From: Bacteroidales bacterium
GTDB lineage: Bacteria; Bacteroidota; Bacteroidia; Bacteroidales; UBA932
DNA: 11,192 nt
Reading direction: 5' to 3'
Assembly (NCBI GenBank): GCA_012513425.1
Contig: JAAZCF010000266.1
Location: 1 to 11,192, forward strand
The stretch's first letter is position 1; every line of letters starts with the position of its first letter. The notes under the pieces were generated by a model. It made no database searches, was not told the origin of the DNA, and was given only the letters and a program-made list of their open reading frames with translations. This document shows, in pieces, positions 1-6,497 of this stretch. The translations under genes were made by a program, and so were the position numbers.

Positions 1-1238
1 GTATAAATGGTGAGTCTTTTGACTTATTTTCAGGGAAACATTCTAGCTTTGGCGCTGAAGCCGTGCCAACTGGCAGTGGTGTACTAAAAGGCATTGCGGG
101 AACTTACAAAGGTCGTGCTCAGATTTCTCTGGCCAAAATGAGCGATATTGATGGCCTCAATGGCGATAGATTTACCGCAGGTGCTTCAATGACTCTTTAT
201 CAAAGCGAATATACTCATTTGGGAGATGCAGGCTCTGTAGAAATTCAATTGCTGAGCAGTGTGGATTGGACAGCTTCTTGCGATACTGAAGGCTTCAGCT
301 TGTCGAAGACTGAAGGCAGTGGAAGTGCATTTATTACAGTTTCTTTCGATGCAAACCCAAGTACAGAGGCTTCCAGGGTTGCAACAATCACTTTCAAAGC
401 CGTAGATGCAATAGTTGCAGGTGTAGTCTTTACGCTGACTCAAATGCCTTATCAAGCTTTAAAGTCTGATGCCGTTGTTGAGTACATAGAGTTGCCAGTT
501 GTTGATATGACAAGTGACAGTTTGGTATATATCTCTCACGATCTTACTCACAATGGTGATCTTCTTCACAATTATAGCCTTCTTTTTGATGCTAGAAGCA
601 AAGTTTCCCGATGGGTGGCATATAAGCTTTATGACGAATTGCTTGACCAAGTGACATCTCGCACAGACACGTGGGCCTATGATCCAAAATTGCCGATAAG
701 AGATCAAGCCAATATCGAGAAAAGAGCATATACAAAAGGTGTTCGCGGCCATCAGTTGCCAAGCGGTGATCGTTTGTTCTCAGTTGATGCCAATGAACAG
801 ACTTTCTATGCGTCGAATATTATTCCTCAGAATGCAGATATGAATAGCGAAATTTGGGCTTCGTTGGAGTCTAAAATCCGCGTTGTGGCAAATGATTGCG
901 ACACACTCTATGTGGTAACAGGTCCTCTTCTTACTACAGAAGAAGGCCAGCAAATAGAATATACCACTGACATTGATGGAAAGAGAGTGGCTTATCCTTG
1001 CGCATTCTTCAAAGTATTACTTCAGTATCGAAAAGAATCATCAGCCTTTGGCGGCTATTCAGCCATAGGTTTTGTGATTGAAAATAATACAAACATCGAT
1101 AAGAATATATCTTCCAAATATGCCAAAACTATTGATGAAATAGAGGCTCTTTCAGGCTTTGATTTCTTCCATAATCTTTCAAACGAATGGGAGTCAGACG
1201 TTGAAAGGACATTTGACGCAAATAATTGGGGATTATAA
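1..1238 (+). CDS. Secreted DNA/RNA non-specific endonuclease with DUF5689-like and BACON domains, 5'-truncated
   Basis: The reading frame is open from base 3, so the gene begins upstream of the window; the GTG at 63 is an internal Val codon, not a start. Numbering from the codon at base 3, residues 1 to about 57 look like the end of a DUF5689 (OB-fold-like) domain, about 58-150 like a BACON beta-sandwich (ending VVFTLTQ), and about 156-411 like a NucA/Serratia-type endonuclease. The nuclease core is visible: RGHQLPSGDR with the general-base His at 250, then SNIIPQ, the Mg-ligand Asn at 281 in ADMNSEIW, and Glu289. The Asn-to-Glu spacing (8) equals that of Serratia nuclease N119/E127. The Asp of the classical DRGH motif is Val here. 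Such proteins are normally exported, but the signal region lies outside the window. The next gene starts 13 bases after the stop. The nuclease assignment is firm; the DUF5689 name rests on recall of the family. Confidence 0.85.
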   Translation, partial: INGESFDLFSGKHSSFGAEAVPTGSGVLKGIAGTYKGRAQISLAKMSDIDGLNGDRFTAGASMTLYQSEYTHLGDAGSVEIQLLSSVDWTASCDTEGFSLSKTEGSGSAFITVSFDANPSTEASRVATITFKAVDAIVAGVVFTLTQMPYQALKSDAVVEYIELPVVDMTSDSLVYISHDLTHNGDLLHNYSLLFDARSKVSRWVAYKLYDELLDQVTSRTDTWAYDPKLPIRDQANIEKRAYTKGVRGHQLPSGDRLFSVDANEQTFYASNIIPQNADMNSEIWASLESKIRVVANDCDTLYVVTGPLLTTEEGQQIEYTTDIDGKRVAYPCAFFKVLLQYRKESSAFGGYSAIGFVIENNTNIDKNISSKYAKTIDEIEALSGFDFFHNLSNEWESDVERTFDANNWGL

Positions 1239-1251
1239 AATACTTTCAACA

Positions 1252-2349
1252 ATGAATAAAAATTACTACGCAATTATAATGGCTGGCGGCGTTGGTAGCC
1301 GATTTTGGCCAGTAAGTAGAAACGGGATGCCCAAGCAATTTCTTGATATCTTGGGCGTTGGAAAGTCATTTTTGCAAATGACCGTAAGTCGCTTTGAGAA
1401 GATTGTTCCAATTGAAAATATTCTGATAGTCAGTTCTGAAAAATATAAAGATACTATTGCTACTCAGGTTCCTAATGTATTACCACAAAATGTATTGTTG
1501 GAGCCATACAAGCGCAACACTGCGCCTTGCGTGGCTTATGGCACCTACAAATTGTTCAGTCGCAATCCTGATGCTGTGGTTGTTGTGAGTCCTTCGGATC
1601 ACTATATTGACGATGAAAGGGAGTTCGCCGAAACTGTTACTACTGTGTTGGAACATGCCGCTTCAAACGACAATTTGTTTACAATTGGTATTCAGCCAAC
1701 AAATCCGAATGTCAACTATGGCTATATTCAAGTTAATAATAAGAAAAATATTGAAGTGAATGGCCATAAAGCTTTTGCCGTGAAGACATTTACTGAAAAG
1801 CCTAATGCAGATTTGGCAAAAGTATTTATCGATACTAATGAATTTCTATGGAATTCTGGTATGTTTATCTGGAATCTAAAGACAATCAAATCAGAATTGG
1901 AAAAATGCCTACCTGGGGTTGCTACTCTTTTTGCCGCAGGAGAAAACCTCTATGACAGCCCAAAAGAGGCAGATTTTATTGAAAAAGTTTATGGTGATAG
2001 TACGTCTATTTCAATCGATTATGGTGTGATGGAAAAGACTACCAAAGCATGGGTTTTTGAAGGAAAGTTTGGATGGTCAGACTTGGGGACTTGGCAGGCT
2101 CTTCACGAGCATATACCAACAAAAGACGAAAATCAAAATGCTGTGCAATCAGATGAAACCATTCTTCGCAAGGTTGAGCGCAGTGTGATTTATGAGGGCA
2201 ATTCCAAGAAGCTAGTAGTAGTCAAGGGATTGAAAGATTATTTAGTGATTGACACAAAAGATGCGTTGATGATATGCCCTCGAGAAGATTCCGCTGTGAA
2301 AGAAATTCTCATGGACCTTGCAGTAGAGGATAAAAGCCAATATCTATAA
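1252..2349 (+). CDS. manC: Mannose-1-phosphate guanylyltransferase (GDP-mannose pyrophosphorylase)
   Basis: This enzyme makes GDP-mannose from mannose-1-phosphate and GTP in the cytoplasm, for surface polysaccharide and GDP-fucose synthesis. The 365-residue protein has the nucleotidyltransferase signature GGVGSRFWPVSRNGMPKQF at residues 12-30, FTEKP at 180-184, WNSGMFIW from 200, and DYGVMEKT further on. The ATG at 1252 was chosen although the frame stays open upstream to 1159, because the conserved beta-strand YYAIIMAGG starts only five residues later and the longer version would overlap the nuclease gene. It lacks the C-terminal cupin phosphomannose isomerase domain of bifunctional proteins of about 470 residues, so it is probably monofunctional. 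It lies 13 bases after the nuclease gene and 50 bases before pheS, which suggests one transcript. No other sugar-nucleotide genes are in view. Confidence 0.93.
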   Translation: MNKNYYAIIMAGGVGSRFWPVSRNGMPKQFLDILGVGKSFLQMTVSRFEKIVPIENILIVSSEKYKDTIATQVPNVLPQNVLLEPYKRNTAPCVAYGTYKLFSRNPDAVVVVSPSDHYIDDEREFAETVTTVLEHAASNDNLFTIGIQPTNPNVNYGYIQVNNKKNIEVNGHKAFAVKTFTEKPNADLAKVFIDTNEFLWNSGMFIWNLKTIKSELEKCLPGVATLFAAGENLYDSPKEADFIEKVYGDSTSISIDYGVMEKTTKAWVFEGKFGWSDLGTWQALHEHIPTKDENQNAVQSDETILRKVERSVIYEGNSKKLVVVKGLKDYLVIDTKDALMICPREDSAVKEILMDLAVEDKSQYL

Positions 2350-2399
2350 CATTTTTTATGCGGATAATTGCTACATTTGCAGTTCAAACACTGATTGAA

Positions 2400-3434
2400 A
2401 TGATTGACGATAAGATTATTGAAGACCTTCAAGCTCAGCTATATGACTTAAAGGCAATTTCGCAACAGCAAGTTGAAGAGTTAAGGGTTAAGTTTCTTGG
2501 TAAAAAAGGTGAAATAACCAAGCTATTTGAAGAGTTTCGTACAGTACAGGCAGATCAAAAGAAGCTTTTCGGACAAAAACTCAATATCCTGAAAAATAGT
2601 GCTCTTATTAGAATAGAAGCTCTCAGAGCAGGGCTTGATAATCAAGAAAGTGCAAGTGAAGCCGGGTTTGATCTCACAAAGCCTGGCGATCGTATGGACT
2701 TGGGAGCCCGCCATCCGATATCTATTACAAGAGAGGAAATTCTGTCCATTTTCAAAAAGTTCGGTTTTTCTGTGGCAGAAGGTCCTGAAATTGAAGATGA
2801 CTGGCATGTATTCAGTGCATTGAATTTCCCTCCTGAGCATCCGGCTCGCGACATGCAAGATACTTTCTTTATCAATAATCAGAGTGATAATAATATTCTT
2901 CTAAGAACTCACACTTCTTCAGTGCAAGTTCGTACTATGGAGACAAAATCTCTTCCTATTAGAGTTGTTTGCCCAGGTCGCGTGTTCCGCAACGAAGCAA
3001 TCAGTGCTCGTGCTCACTGTATTTTTCACCAAGTGGAAGGTTTGTACATTGACAAGAATGTATCCTTTGCTGATTTGAAGCAAGCCATTTTATTATTTGC
3101 GCAAGAGATGTTTGGTGAAGAGACCAAGATTCGTCTGCGTCCTAGTTATTTTCCATTTACAGAGCCAAGTGCTGAAGTTGACGTTAGCTGCAATATTTGT
3201 AAAGGAAAAGGCTGCAGCATATGCAAAGGTACAGGTTGGCTTGAAATCTTGGGCTGCGGTATGGTAGATCCAAATGTTCTTGTTTCCAATGGAATAGATC
3301 CAAATGTTTATAGCGGATTTGCTTTCGGAATGGGTATTGAGCGTATCGCTATGCTTAAATGGCAGGTCAAAGACCTTCGCCACTATTTCGAAAATGATGT
3401 CAAATTCCTCAGAGAATTCGATACAGTAATTTAA
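2400..3434 (+). CDS. pheS: Phenylalanine--tRNA ligase alpha subunit
   Basis: This is the catalytic alpha subunit of the alpha2beta2 class II synthetase that charges tRNA-Phe. At 344 residues it has normal length. The N-terminal part (about 1-85) is the helical tRNA-binding region, with KFLGKKGEITKL. Motif 2 is in GRVFRNEAISARAHCIFHQ from residue 193, and motif 3 is GFAFGMGIERIAML at about 306-319. A four-cysteine cluster, C264-x2-C267-x4-C272-x2-C275, sits before the LEILGCGMVDPNVL segment; E. coli PheS lacks it as I recall, but related Bacteroidota proteins have it, and it may bind zinc. The ATG at 2400 is preferred to the in-frame ATG at 2358 because family members begin near the sequence IDDKIIEDLQ. 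The partner pheT is not adjacent, so the subunits are encoded apart. Confidence 0.96.
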   Translation: MIDDKIIEDLQAQLYDLKAISQQQVEELRVKFLGKKGEITKLFEEFRTVQADQKKLFGQKLNILKNSALIRIEALRAGLDNQESASEAGFDLTKPGDRMDLGARHPISITREEILSIFKKFGFSVAEGPEIEDDWHVFSALNFPPEHPARDMQDTFFINNQSDNNILLRTHTSSVQVRTMETKSLPIRVVCPGRVFRNEAISARAHCIFHQVEGLYIDKNVSFADLKQAILLFAQEMFGEETKIRLRPSYFPFTEPSAEVDVSCNICKGKGCSICKGTGWLEILGCGMVDPNVLVSNGIDPNVYSGFAFGMGIERIAMLKWQVKDLRHYFENDVKFLREFDTVI

Positions 3435-3436
3435 AT

Positions 3437-4378
3437 ATGAAAAAATTAGTATTATCAATTGTAGCTATGTGCAGCGTGTTGTTGTGCTTGGCTCAGGGCT
3501 TCCCACAAATGAATGCTGACCCAAGTAAAGGTCTTTATTCATTTCGTTTCTCCGATGTAAACTATGTTGGTGATGATCAAGTTTATCACAACATGGATAT
3601 TTATTTACCTTTAGGTGCTGAGTCTTCGCAAAGTCCCAAAGTAGTTATTGCTATTTATGGTAGTGCTTGGTTCTCCAATAATGCCAAGTCTATGACCATG
3701 AGTTCAATTGGCAATGCTTTGCTGAAAGCTGGGTTTGCAGTGGTTTCAATCAATCACCGCTCCAGTATGGATGCTCCATGGCCTGCTCAGATTCAGGATG
3801 TAAAGGCTGCTATCAGATTTGTAAGGGCCAATGCTTCTACATATGGCTATGATGCTTCTTCAGTTGGTATCACTGGCTTCTCATCTGGCGGACATCTATC
3901 TTCTTTTGCTGCAGCAACCAATGGAGAAAAACAACTTACCAGTGGCGCAATCACTATTGATATTGAGGGCTCACTCGGCAACTTTACCTCTACCAGCAGT
4001 GCAGTAGATGCTGTGGTGGATTGGTTTGGCCCTATTGATATGGCCACAATGAATGCAGATTGCTCTGGTCCGAATGATGCTTCATCACCTGAGGCGATGC
4101 TTATTGGTAAAAAAGACCCACGCCAAGAGCTAGATTGGGTGAAACTTATCAGTTCTCCTTACTATGTTGATTCTTCAGATCCCCAGATTCTCATTATCCA
4201 TGGCACTGCGGATACTACAGTTCCAAACTGCCAAAGCCATACTTTGAAGGCTGCTTATGATGCTGCCGGAGTAAAGGCTACTCTCATTGAGGTAGAGGGT
4301 GGCGGCCATGGTCCTGGCTGTTTTGATGAGCAATATTACTCAAAGATGATTGAGTATTTCAAGATGATGCTGAACTAA
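3437..4378 (+). CDS. Secreted alpha/beta-hydrolase, BD-FAE-like esterase/lipase family
   Basis: A 313-residue exported hydrolase. It starts with a signal peptide (MKKLVLSIVAMCSVLLCLA, likely cut before Gln20). The alpha/beta-hydrolase fold is shown by the nucleophile elbow GFSSGGH with Ser149, the acid Asp259 in IIHGTADTTVP, and His291 in GGGHGPG. The usual HGGG oxyanion stretch is replaced by IYGSAW, consistent with the BD-FAE (bifunctional feruloyl/acetyl xylan esterase-like) group. Likely substrates are ester groups on plant or host glycans in the periplasm or outside the cell, but nothing here fixes the substrate. The ATG lies two bases after the pheS stop, so it is almost surely cotranscribed with pheS. 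The pairing of a housekeeping synthetase with an esterase looks like operon hitch-hiking rather than shared function. Confidence 0.85.
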   Translation: MKKLVLSIVAMCSVLLCLAQGFPQMNADPSKGLYSFRFSDVNYVGDDQVYHNMDIYLPLGAESSQSPKVVIAIYGSAWFSNNAKSMTMSSIGNALLKAGFAVVSINHRSSMDAPWPAQIQDVKAAIRFVRANASTYGYDASSVGITGFSSGGHLSSFAAATNGEKQLTSGAITIDIEGSLGNFTSTSSAVDAVVDWFGPIDMATMNADCSGPNDASSPEAMLIGKKDPRQELDWVKLISSPYYVDSSDPQILIIHGTADTTVPNCQSHTLKAAYDAAGVKATLIEVEGGGHGPGCFDEQYYSKMIEYFKMMLN

Positions 4379-4391
4379 ATCATACATCGGC

Positions 4392-5057
4392 ATGAGGTTT
4401 AGAAAGACAAGAGATTTGGCTAGTTATGGGATTATTCCGACAAACTCCAAATCTCTTGAATCTTTGTATCCAGATCTGATTTCAAAAAATGGTAAGCTGC
4501 TTGAGTTGACAAAGGCTGGTAGGCTAATCCGTTTAAAAAGAGGTCTGTATGTTGTGTCGCCACAAGAGCATGGCTTGAGTTTGTCTCAGGAATTGTTGGC
4601 CAACCATATTTATACTCCTTCGTATGTGTCCATGTTGTCGGCTTTGAGGTATCATCATTTCATTCCTGAAATTTATCCAGACGATGAGCGTTATATTCAA
4701 TCATTGACTGTGAAGCATACACGGTCTTTTGAAAATCAACTTGGCTATTTTGAATATACAAAAACAGACGCGAAATATTTTATGCTGGGTGTTCAAATTC
4801 TCCCACTTCTGGATACTCAAATATTAATGGCTTCTCCAGAAAAGGCTTTGTGTGATTTGGTGGCTCACACAGATCTTCTAAATCTGCGTTATTTACCTGA
4901 CGCAAAACATTATCTTCTTAATGATTTGATGATCAGTGAAGAAAGTTGCCTTAAATTCGATTGCAGCATATTTGAAAAATATATCGCTACCGGAGGCAAA
5001 AAAGCGATGTCAATCAAAAAAATTATAGAGTATCTCAAAAAAAATAGCGACCTATAA
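4392..5057 (+). CDS. AbiEi-family antitoxin-like protein without adjacent toxin
   Basis: A 221-residue cytoplasmic protein of the type IV antitoxin AbiEi family. Residues 1-55 form a winged-helix region ending in LIRLKRGLYVVSP. The family core follows: LSQELLANHIYTPSYVSMLS (64-83), SALRYHHFIPE (83-93), a strand-rich middle with the GYFEY turn (118-122), and ASPEKALCDLV (147-157). In AbiE systems such proteins repress their operon and neutralise the nucleotidyltransferase AbiEii encoded just downstream. Here no toxin gene follows: a terminator overlaps the stop codon and the next DNA is a tRNA fragment. It may be a solitary regulator, an antitoxin acting on a distant toxin, or the remnant of a lost pair. 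The start is 13 bases after the hydrolase stop, so it is probably the last gene of that transcript. The family call is from motif recognition; the function in this organism is unknown. Confidence 0.75.
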   Translation: MRFRKTRDLASYGIIPTNSKSLESLYPDLISKNGKLLELTKAGRLIRLKRGLYVVSPQEHGLSLSQELLANHIYTPSYVSMLSALRYHHFIPEIYPDDERYIQSLTVKHTRSFENQLGYFEYTKTDAKYFMLGVQILPLLDTQILMASPEKALCDLVAHTDLLNLRYLPDAKHYLLNDLMISEESCLKFDCSIFEKYIATGGKKAMSIKKIIEYLKKNSDL

Positions 5058-5071
5058 GGTTGCTATTTTTT
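5041..5071 (+). terminator. Rho-independent terminator overlapping the abiEi-like stop codon
   Basis: The arm AAAATAGCGACC (5041-5052) pairs with GGTTGCTATTTT (5058-5069), with one G-T pair, around the loop TATAA. The loop contains the TAA stop codon at 5055-5057, and the right arm runs into a T tract ending at 5071. This closes the five-gene + strand cluster. Confidence 0.85.
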
Positions 5072-5072
5072 G

Positions 5073-5099
5073 GAGCGGAAAACGAGACTCGGACTCGCG
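5073..5099 (-). repeat. 27-base duplicate of the tRNA-Gly 3' end (direct repeat, copy 1)
   Basis: These 27 bases are identical to 5238-5264, which encode the T-arm and the 3' acceptor strand of tRNA-Gly plus one flanking base. The match stops at 5100 (t against a). The copy lies 165 bases downstream of the intact one in the direction of tRNA transcription, and no other tRNA part (anticodon or D-arm) is attached. It could be an old attachment-site remnant of a tRNA-targeting integrase, a decayed second tRNA-Gly gene, or part of a tRNA-derived repeat. Confidence 0.85.
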
Positions 5100-5200
5100 T
5101 GTCCTAATGGACACGCGGATGCGGCTTGTGTCTGACCCCTGCTTCGCTTCGCTCAGCTGCCCCTCAGGGGCTGCGGGGTCACTCGCCCGAGTCTCTGCTG
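5083..5200. repeat. GC-rich island with nested inverted repeats
   Basis: The stretch is clearly richer in G+C than its surroundings and has no credible coding sequence. It contains a perfect 9-base-pair hairpin, CGCGTGTCC (5096-5104) with GGACACGCG (5109-5117) around TAAT. It also has TGACCCC (5133-5139) against GGGGTCA (5175-5181), an inner GCTGCCCC/GGGGCTGC stem with a TCA loop and one T-T mismatch (5156-5174), ACTCG/CGAGT (5181-5192), and outer inverted ends GAGACTCGG (5084-5092) and CCGAGTCTC (5187-5195). The left outer end lies inside the tRNA-Gly fragment. It may be a small non-autonomous repeat element or a structured RNA; I cannot tell which. Confidence 0.6.
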
Positions 5201-5203
5201 CAC

Positions 5204-5230
5204 AAAAAAACAGCCACTAAAAAGTGGCTG
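5204..5230 (-). terminator. Rho-independent terminator of tRNA-Gly (and possibly pfkA)
   Basis: On the - strand, CAGCCACT and AGTGGCTG form a perfect 8-base-pair stem with a TTTT loop (5211-5230), followed by seven T's (5210-5204). It starts 8 bases past the 3' end of tRNA-Gly. No other clear terminator separates pfkA from this tRNA, so pfkA read-through would also end here. Confidence 0.9.
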
Positions 5231-5237
5231 CCTTATA

Positions 5238-5311
<74 letters not shown>

Positions 5312-5330
5312 ATTTTCCCGATTGGGACAG

Positions 5331-5338
5331 CAAATGTA
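5331..5338 (-). promoter_or_regulatory. -7 promoter box of tRNA-Gly
   Basis: On the - strand the box reads TACATTTG, an exact match to the Bacteroidota -7 consensus TAnnTTTG. It lies 19 bases upstream of the mature tRNA 5' end. The leader between them has a small TCCC/GGGA hairpin (5316-5327). No convincing -33 TTTG was found at the best spacing, though a TTTTGG sits slightly further up at 5357-5362. Confidence 0.7.
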
Positions 5339-5388
5339 AGCCTTTTTTTTGTATCTCCAAAAAAAACCAATTCCAATCTTTATTTTTT

Positions 5389-6369
5389 TTACACACTCAA
5401 TATTTTGGTAATCTCATAGAGGCTATGGTCAATTTTGTTGTGTTTACTGCAAGCCTCCCCAAAAGGAGTTAATGTAATTTTTCCTTGAGAACGGCCAACC
5501 ATTACCCCAGTATGATTGTCTAATAAAGCTCCTACTGCTTCATATCCTAAAATACTGGCGAGTACTCTATCGTTACAAGTAGGACTACCACCGCGCTGAA
5601 TGTGGCCCAGAGTCGTGACTCTTGTGTCATAGTCAGGAATGCGCTGTTGCACTTGGCTTGCAACTTCTGCAGCGCTACCCATTGGACCACCTTCTGAAAC
5701 GATAATGATCCCTGATGTTTTATTTTTACGGCGCTCAGCTACCAGATAATAACAAAGACTCTCAATATCAGTAATAATCTCCGGCACTAAAGTAACCTCA
5801 GCTCCTGTAGCAATACCGGTATTTAATCCGATAAAGCCTGCATCGCGTCCCATTACTTCAACAAAGAAAACGATATTGTGGCTTTGCGCTGTATCTCGAA
5901 TTTTATCAATAGCCTCCATGGCAGTATTGATGGCAGTATCAAAGCCAATAGTAAAGTCAGTGCCATAAATATCGTTGTCAATAGTCGCAGGAACTCCAAC
6001 AATAGGAATATCTTGCTCGCTTTCTAAGGCCATAGCTCCTCGGAAAGAGCCATCGCCTCCAATAACAACCAAAGCGTCAATACCTTCTGCTTTTATATTA
6101 TCATATGCAGTTTTTCTGTACTCGAAATCTTCAAATTCAGGGCAACGCGAAGTTTGTAGTATTGTTCCACCTCTATTAATGATTTTAGAGACAGATTGTG
6201 ATTGCATGGGTATGAATCTTTTTTCCAACATTCCACGATAACCCATTTGAATTCCAACTACTTCAATTTTATAAAACATTGCCGTACGAACGACCGCTCT
6301 AACAGCAGCATTCATTCCGGGAGCATCTCCTCCAGAAGTATAAACGCCAATTTTCGTTATGTTATGCAT
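5389..6369 (-). CDS. pfkA: ATP-dependent 6-phosphofructokinase
   Basis: This enzyme phosphorylates fructose-6-phosphate to fructose-1,6-bisphosphate, the committed step of glycolysis, in the cytoplasm. The protein has 326 residues, normal for the short bacterial PfkA type. Visible motifs are the N-terminal GVYTSGGDAPGMNAAV (8-23), the nucleotide loop GGDGSFRG (104-111), PATIDNDI (127-134) with catalytic Asp131, EVMGRDAGF (171-179), SEGG (225-228), and HIQRGGSP (256-263). GGDGS rather than GGDDT at the phosphate-donor site indicates ATP rather than pyrophosphate use; this follows from family knowledge. The gene diverges from the OmpA-like gene and has its own -7 box 25 bases upstream. tRNA-Gly lies 77 bases downstream on the same strand. 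Confidence 0.96.
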   Translation of the reverse strand: MHNITKIGVYTSGGDAPGMNAAVRAVVRTAMFYKIEVVGIQMGYRGMLEKRFIPMQSQSVSKIINRGGTILQTSRCPEFEDFEYRKTAYDNIKAEGIDALVVIGGDGSFRGAMALESEQDIPIVGVPATIDNDIYGTDFTIGFDTAINTAMEAIDKIRDTAQSHNIVFFVEVMGRDAGFIGLNTGIATGAEVTLVPEIITDIESLCYYLVAERRKNKTSGIIIVSEGGPMGSAAEVASQVQQRIPDYDTRVTTLGHIQRGGSPTCNDRVLASILGYEAVGALLDNHTGVMVGRSQGKITLTPFGEACSKHNKIDHSLYEITKILSV

Positions 6370-6394
6370 AGAAATCTTTAATAAAATTCAGGCT

Positions 6395-6402
6395 CAAATA
6401 TA
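6395..6402 (-). promoter_or_regulatory. -7 promoter box of pfkA
   Basis: On the - strand the box reads TATATTTG, an exact TAnnTTTG match, 25 bases before the pfkA ATG. The 128-base divergent gap (6370-6497) holds this promoter and the one for the OmpA-like gene, with no other gene. Confidence 0.7.
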
Positions 6403-6418
6403 AGCATTTTGAATTGTT

Positions 6419-6452
6419 TTTGATCCTTTATCTTTTTTTTTTCATATCTTTG
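6419..6452 (+). promoter_or_regulatory. Promoter of the OmpA-like/TPR gene
   Basis: A TTTG at 6419-6422 and TATCTTTG at 6445-6452 fit the Bacteroidota -33 and -7 boxes, with a slightly long spacer of 22 bases. The -7 box lies 45 bases before the ATG at 6498, and the leader is AT-rich. The box is the mirror partner of the pfkA promoter, 42 bases away on the other strand. Confidence 0.65.
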
Positions 6453-6497
6453 AGTATTATTTTGCTTTTATTGTAAATAACATTTAAAATATAATTT

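Noticed and set aside
1159..1251. Extended N-terminus for the guanylyltransferase
   Set aside because: The extra 31 residues overlap the end of the nuclease gene in another frame and precede the conserved start of the nucleotidyltransferase fold; the ATG at 1252 fits the family.
2358..2399. Earlier ATG for pheS
   Set aside because: The extra 14 residues do not look like the PheS N-terminus, whereas the ATG at 2400 leads directly into the usual helical start.
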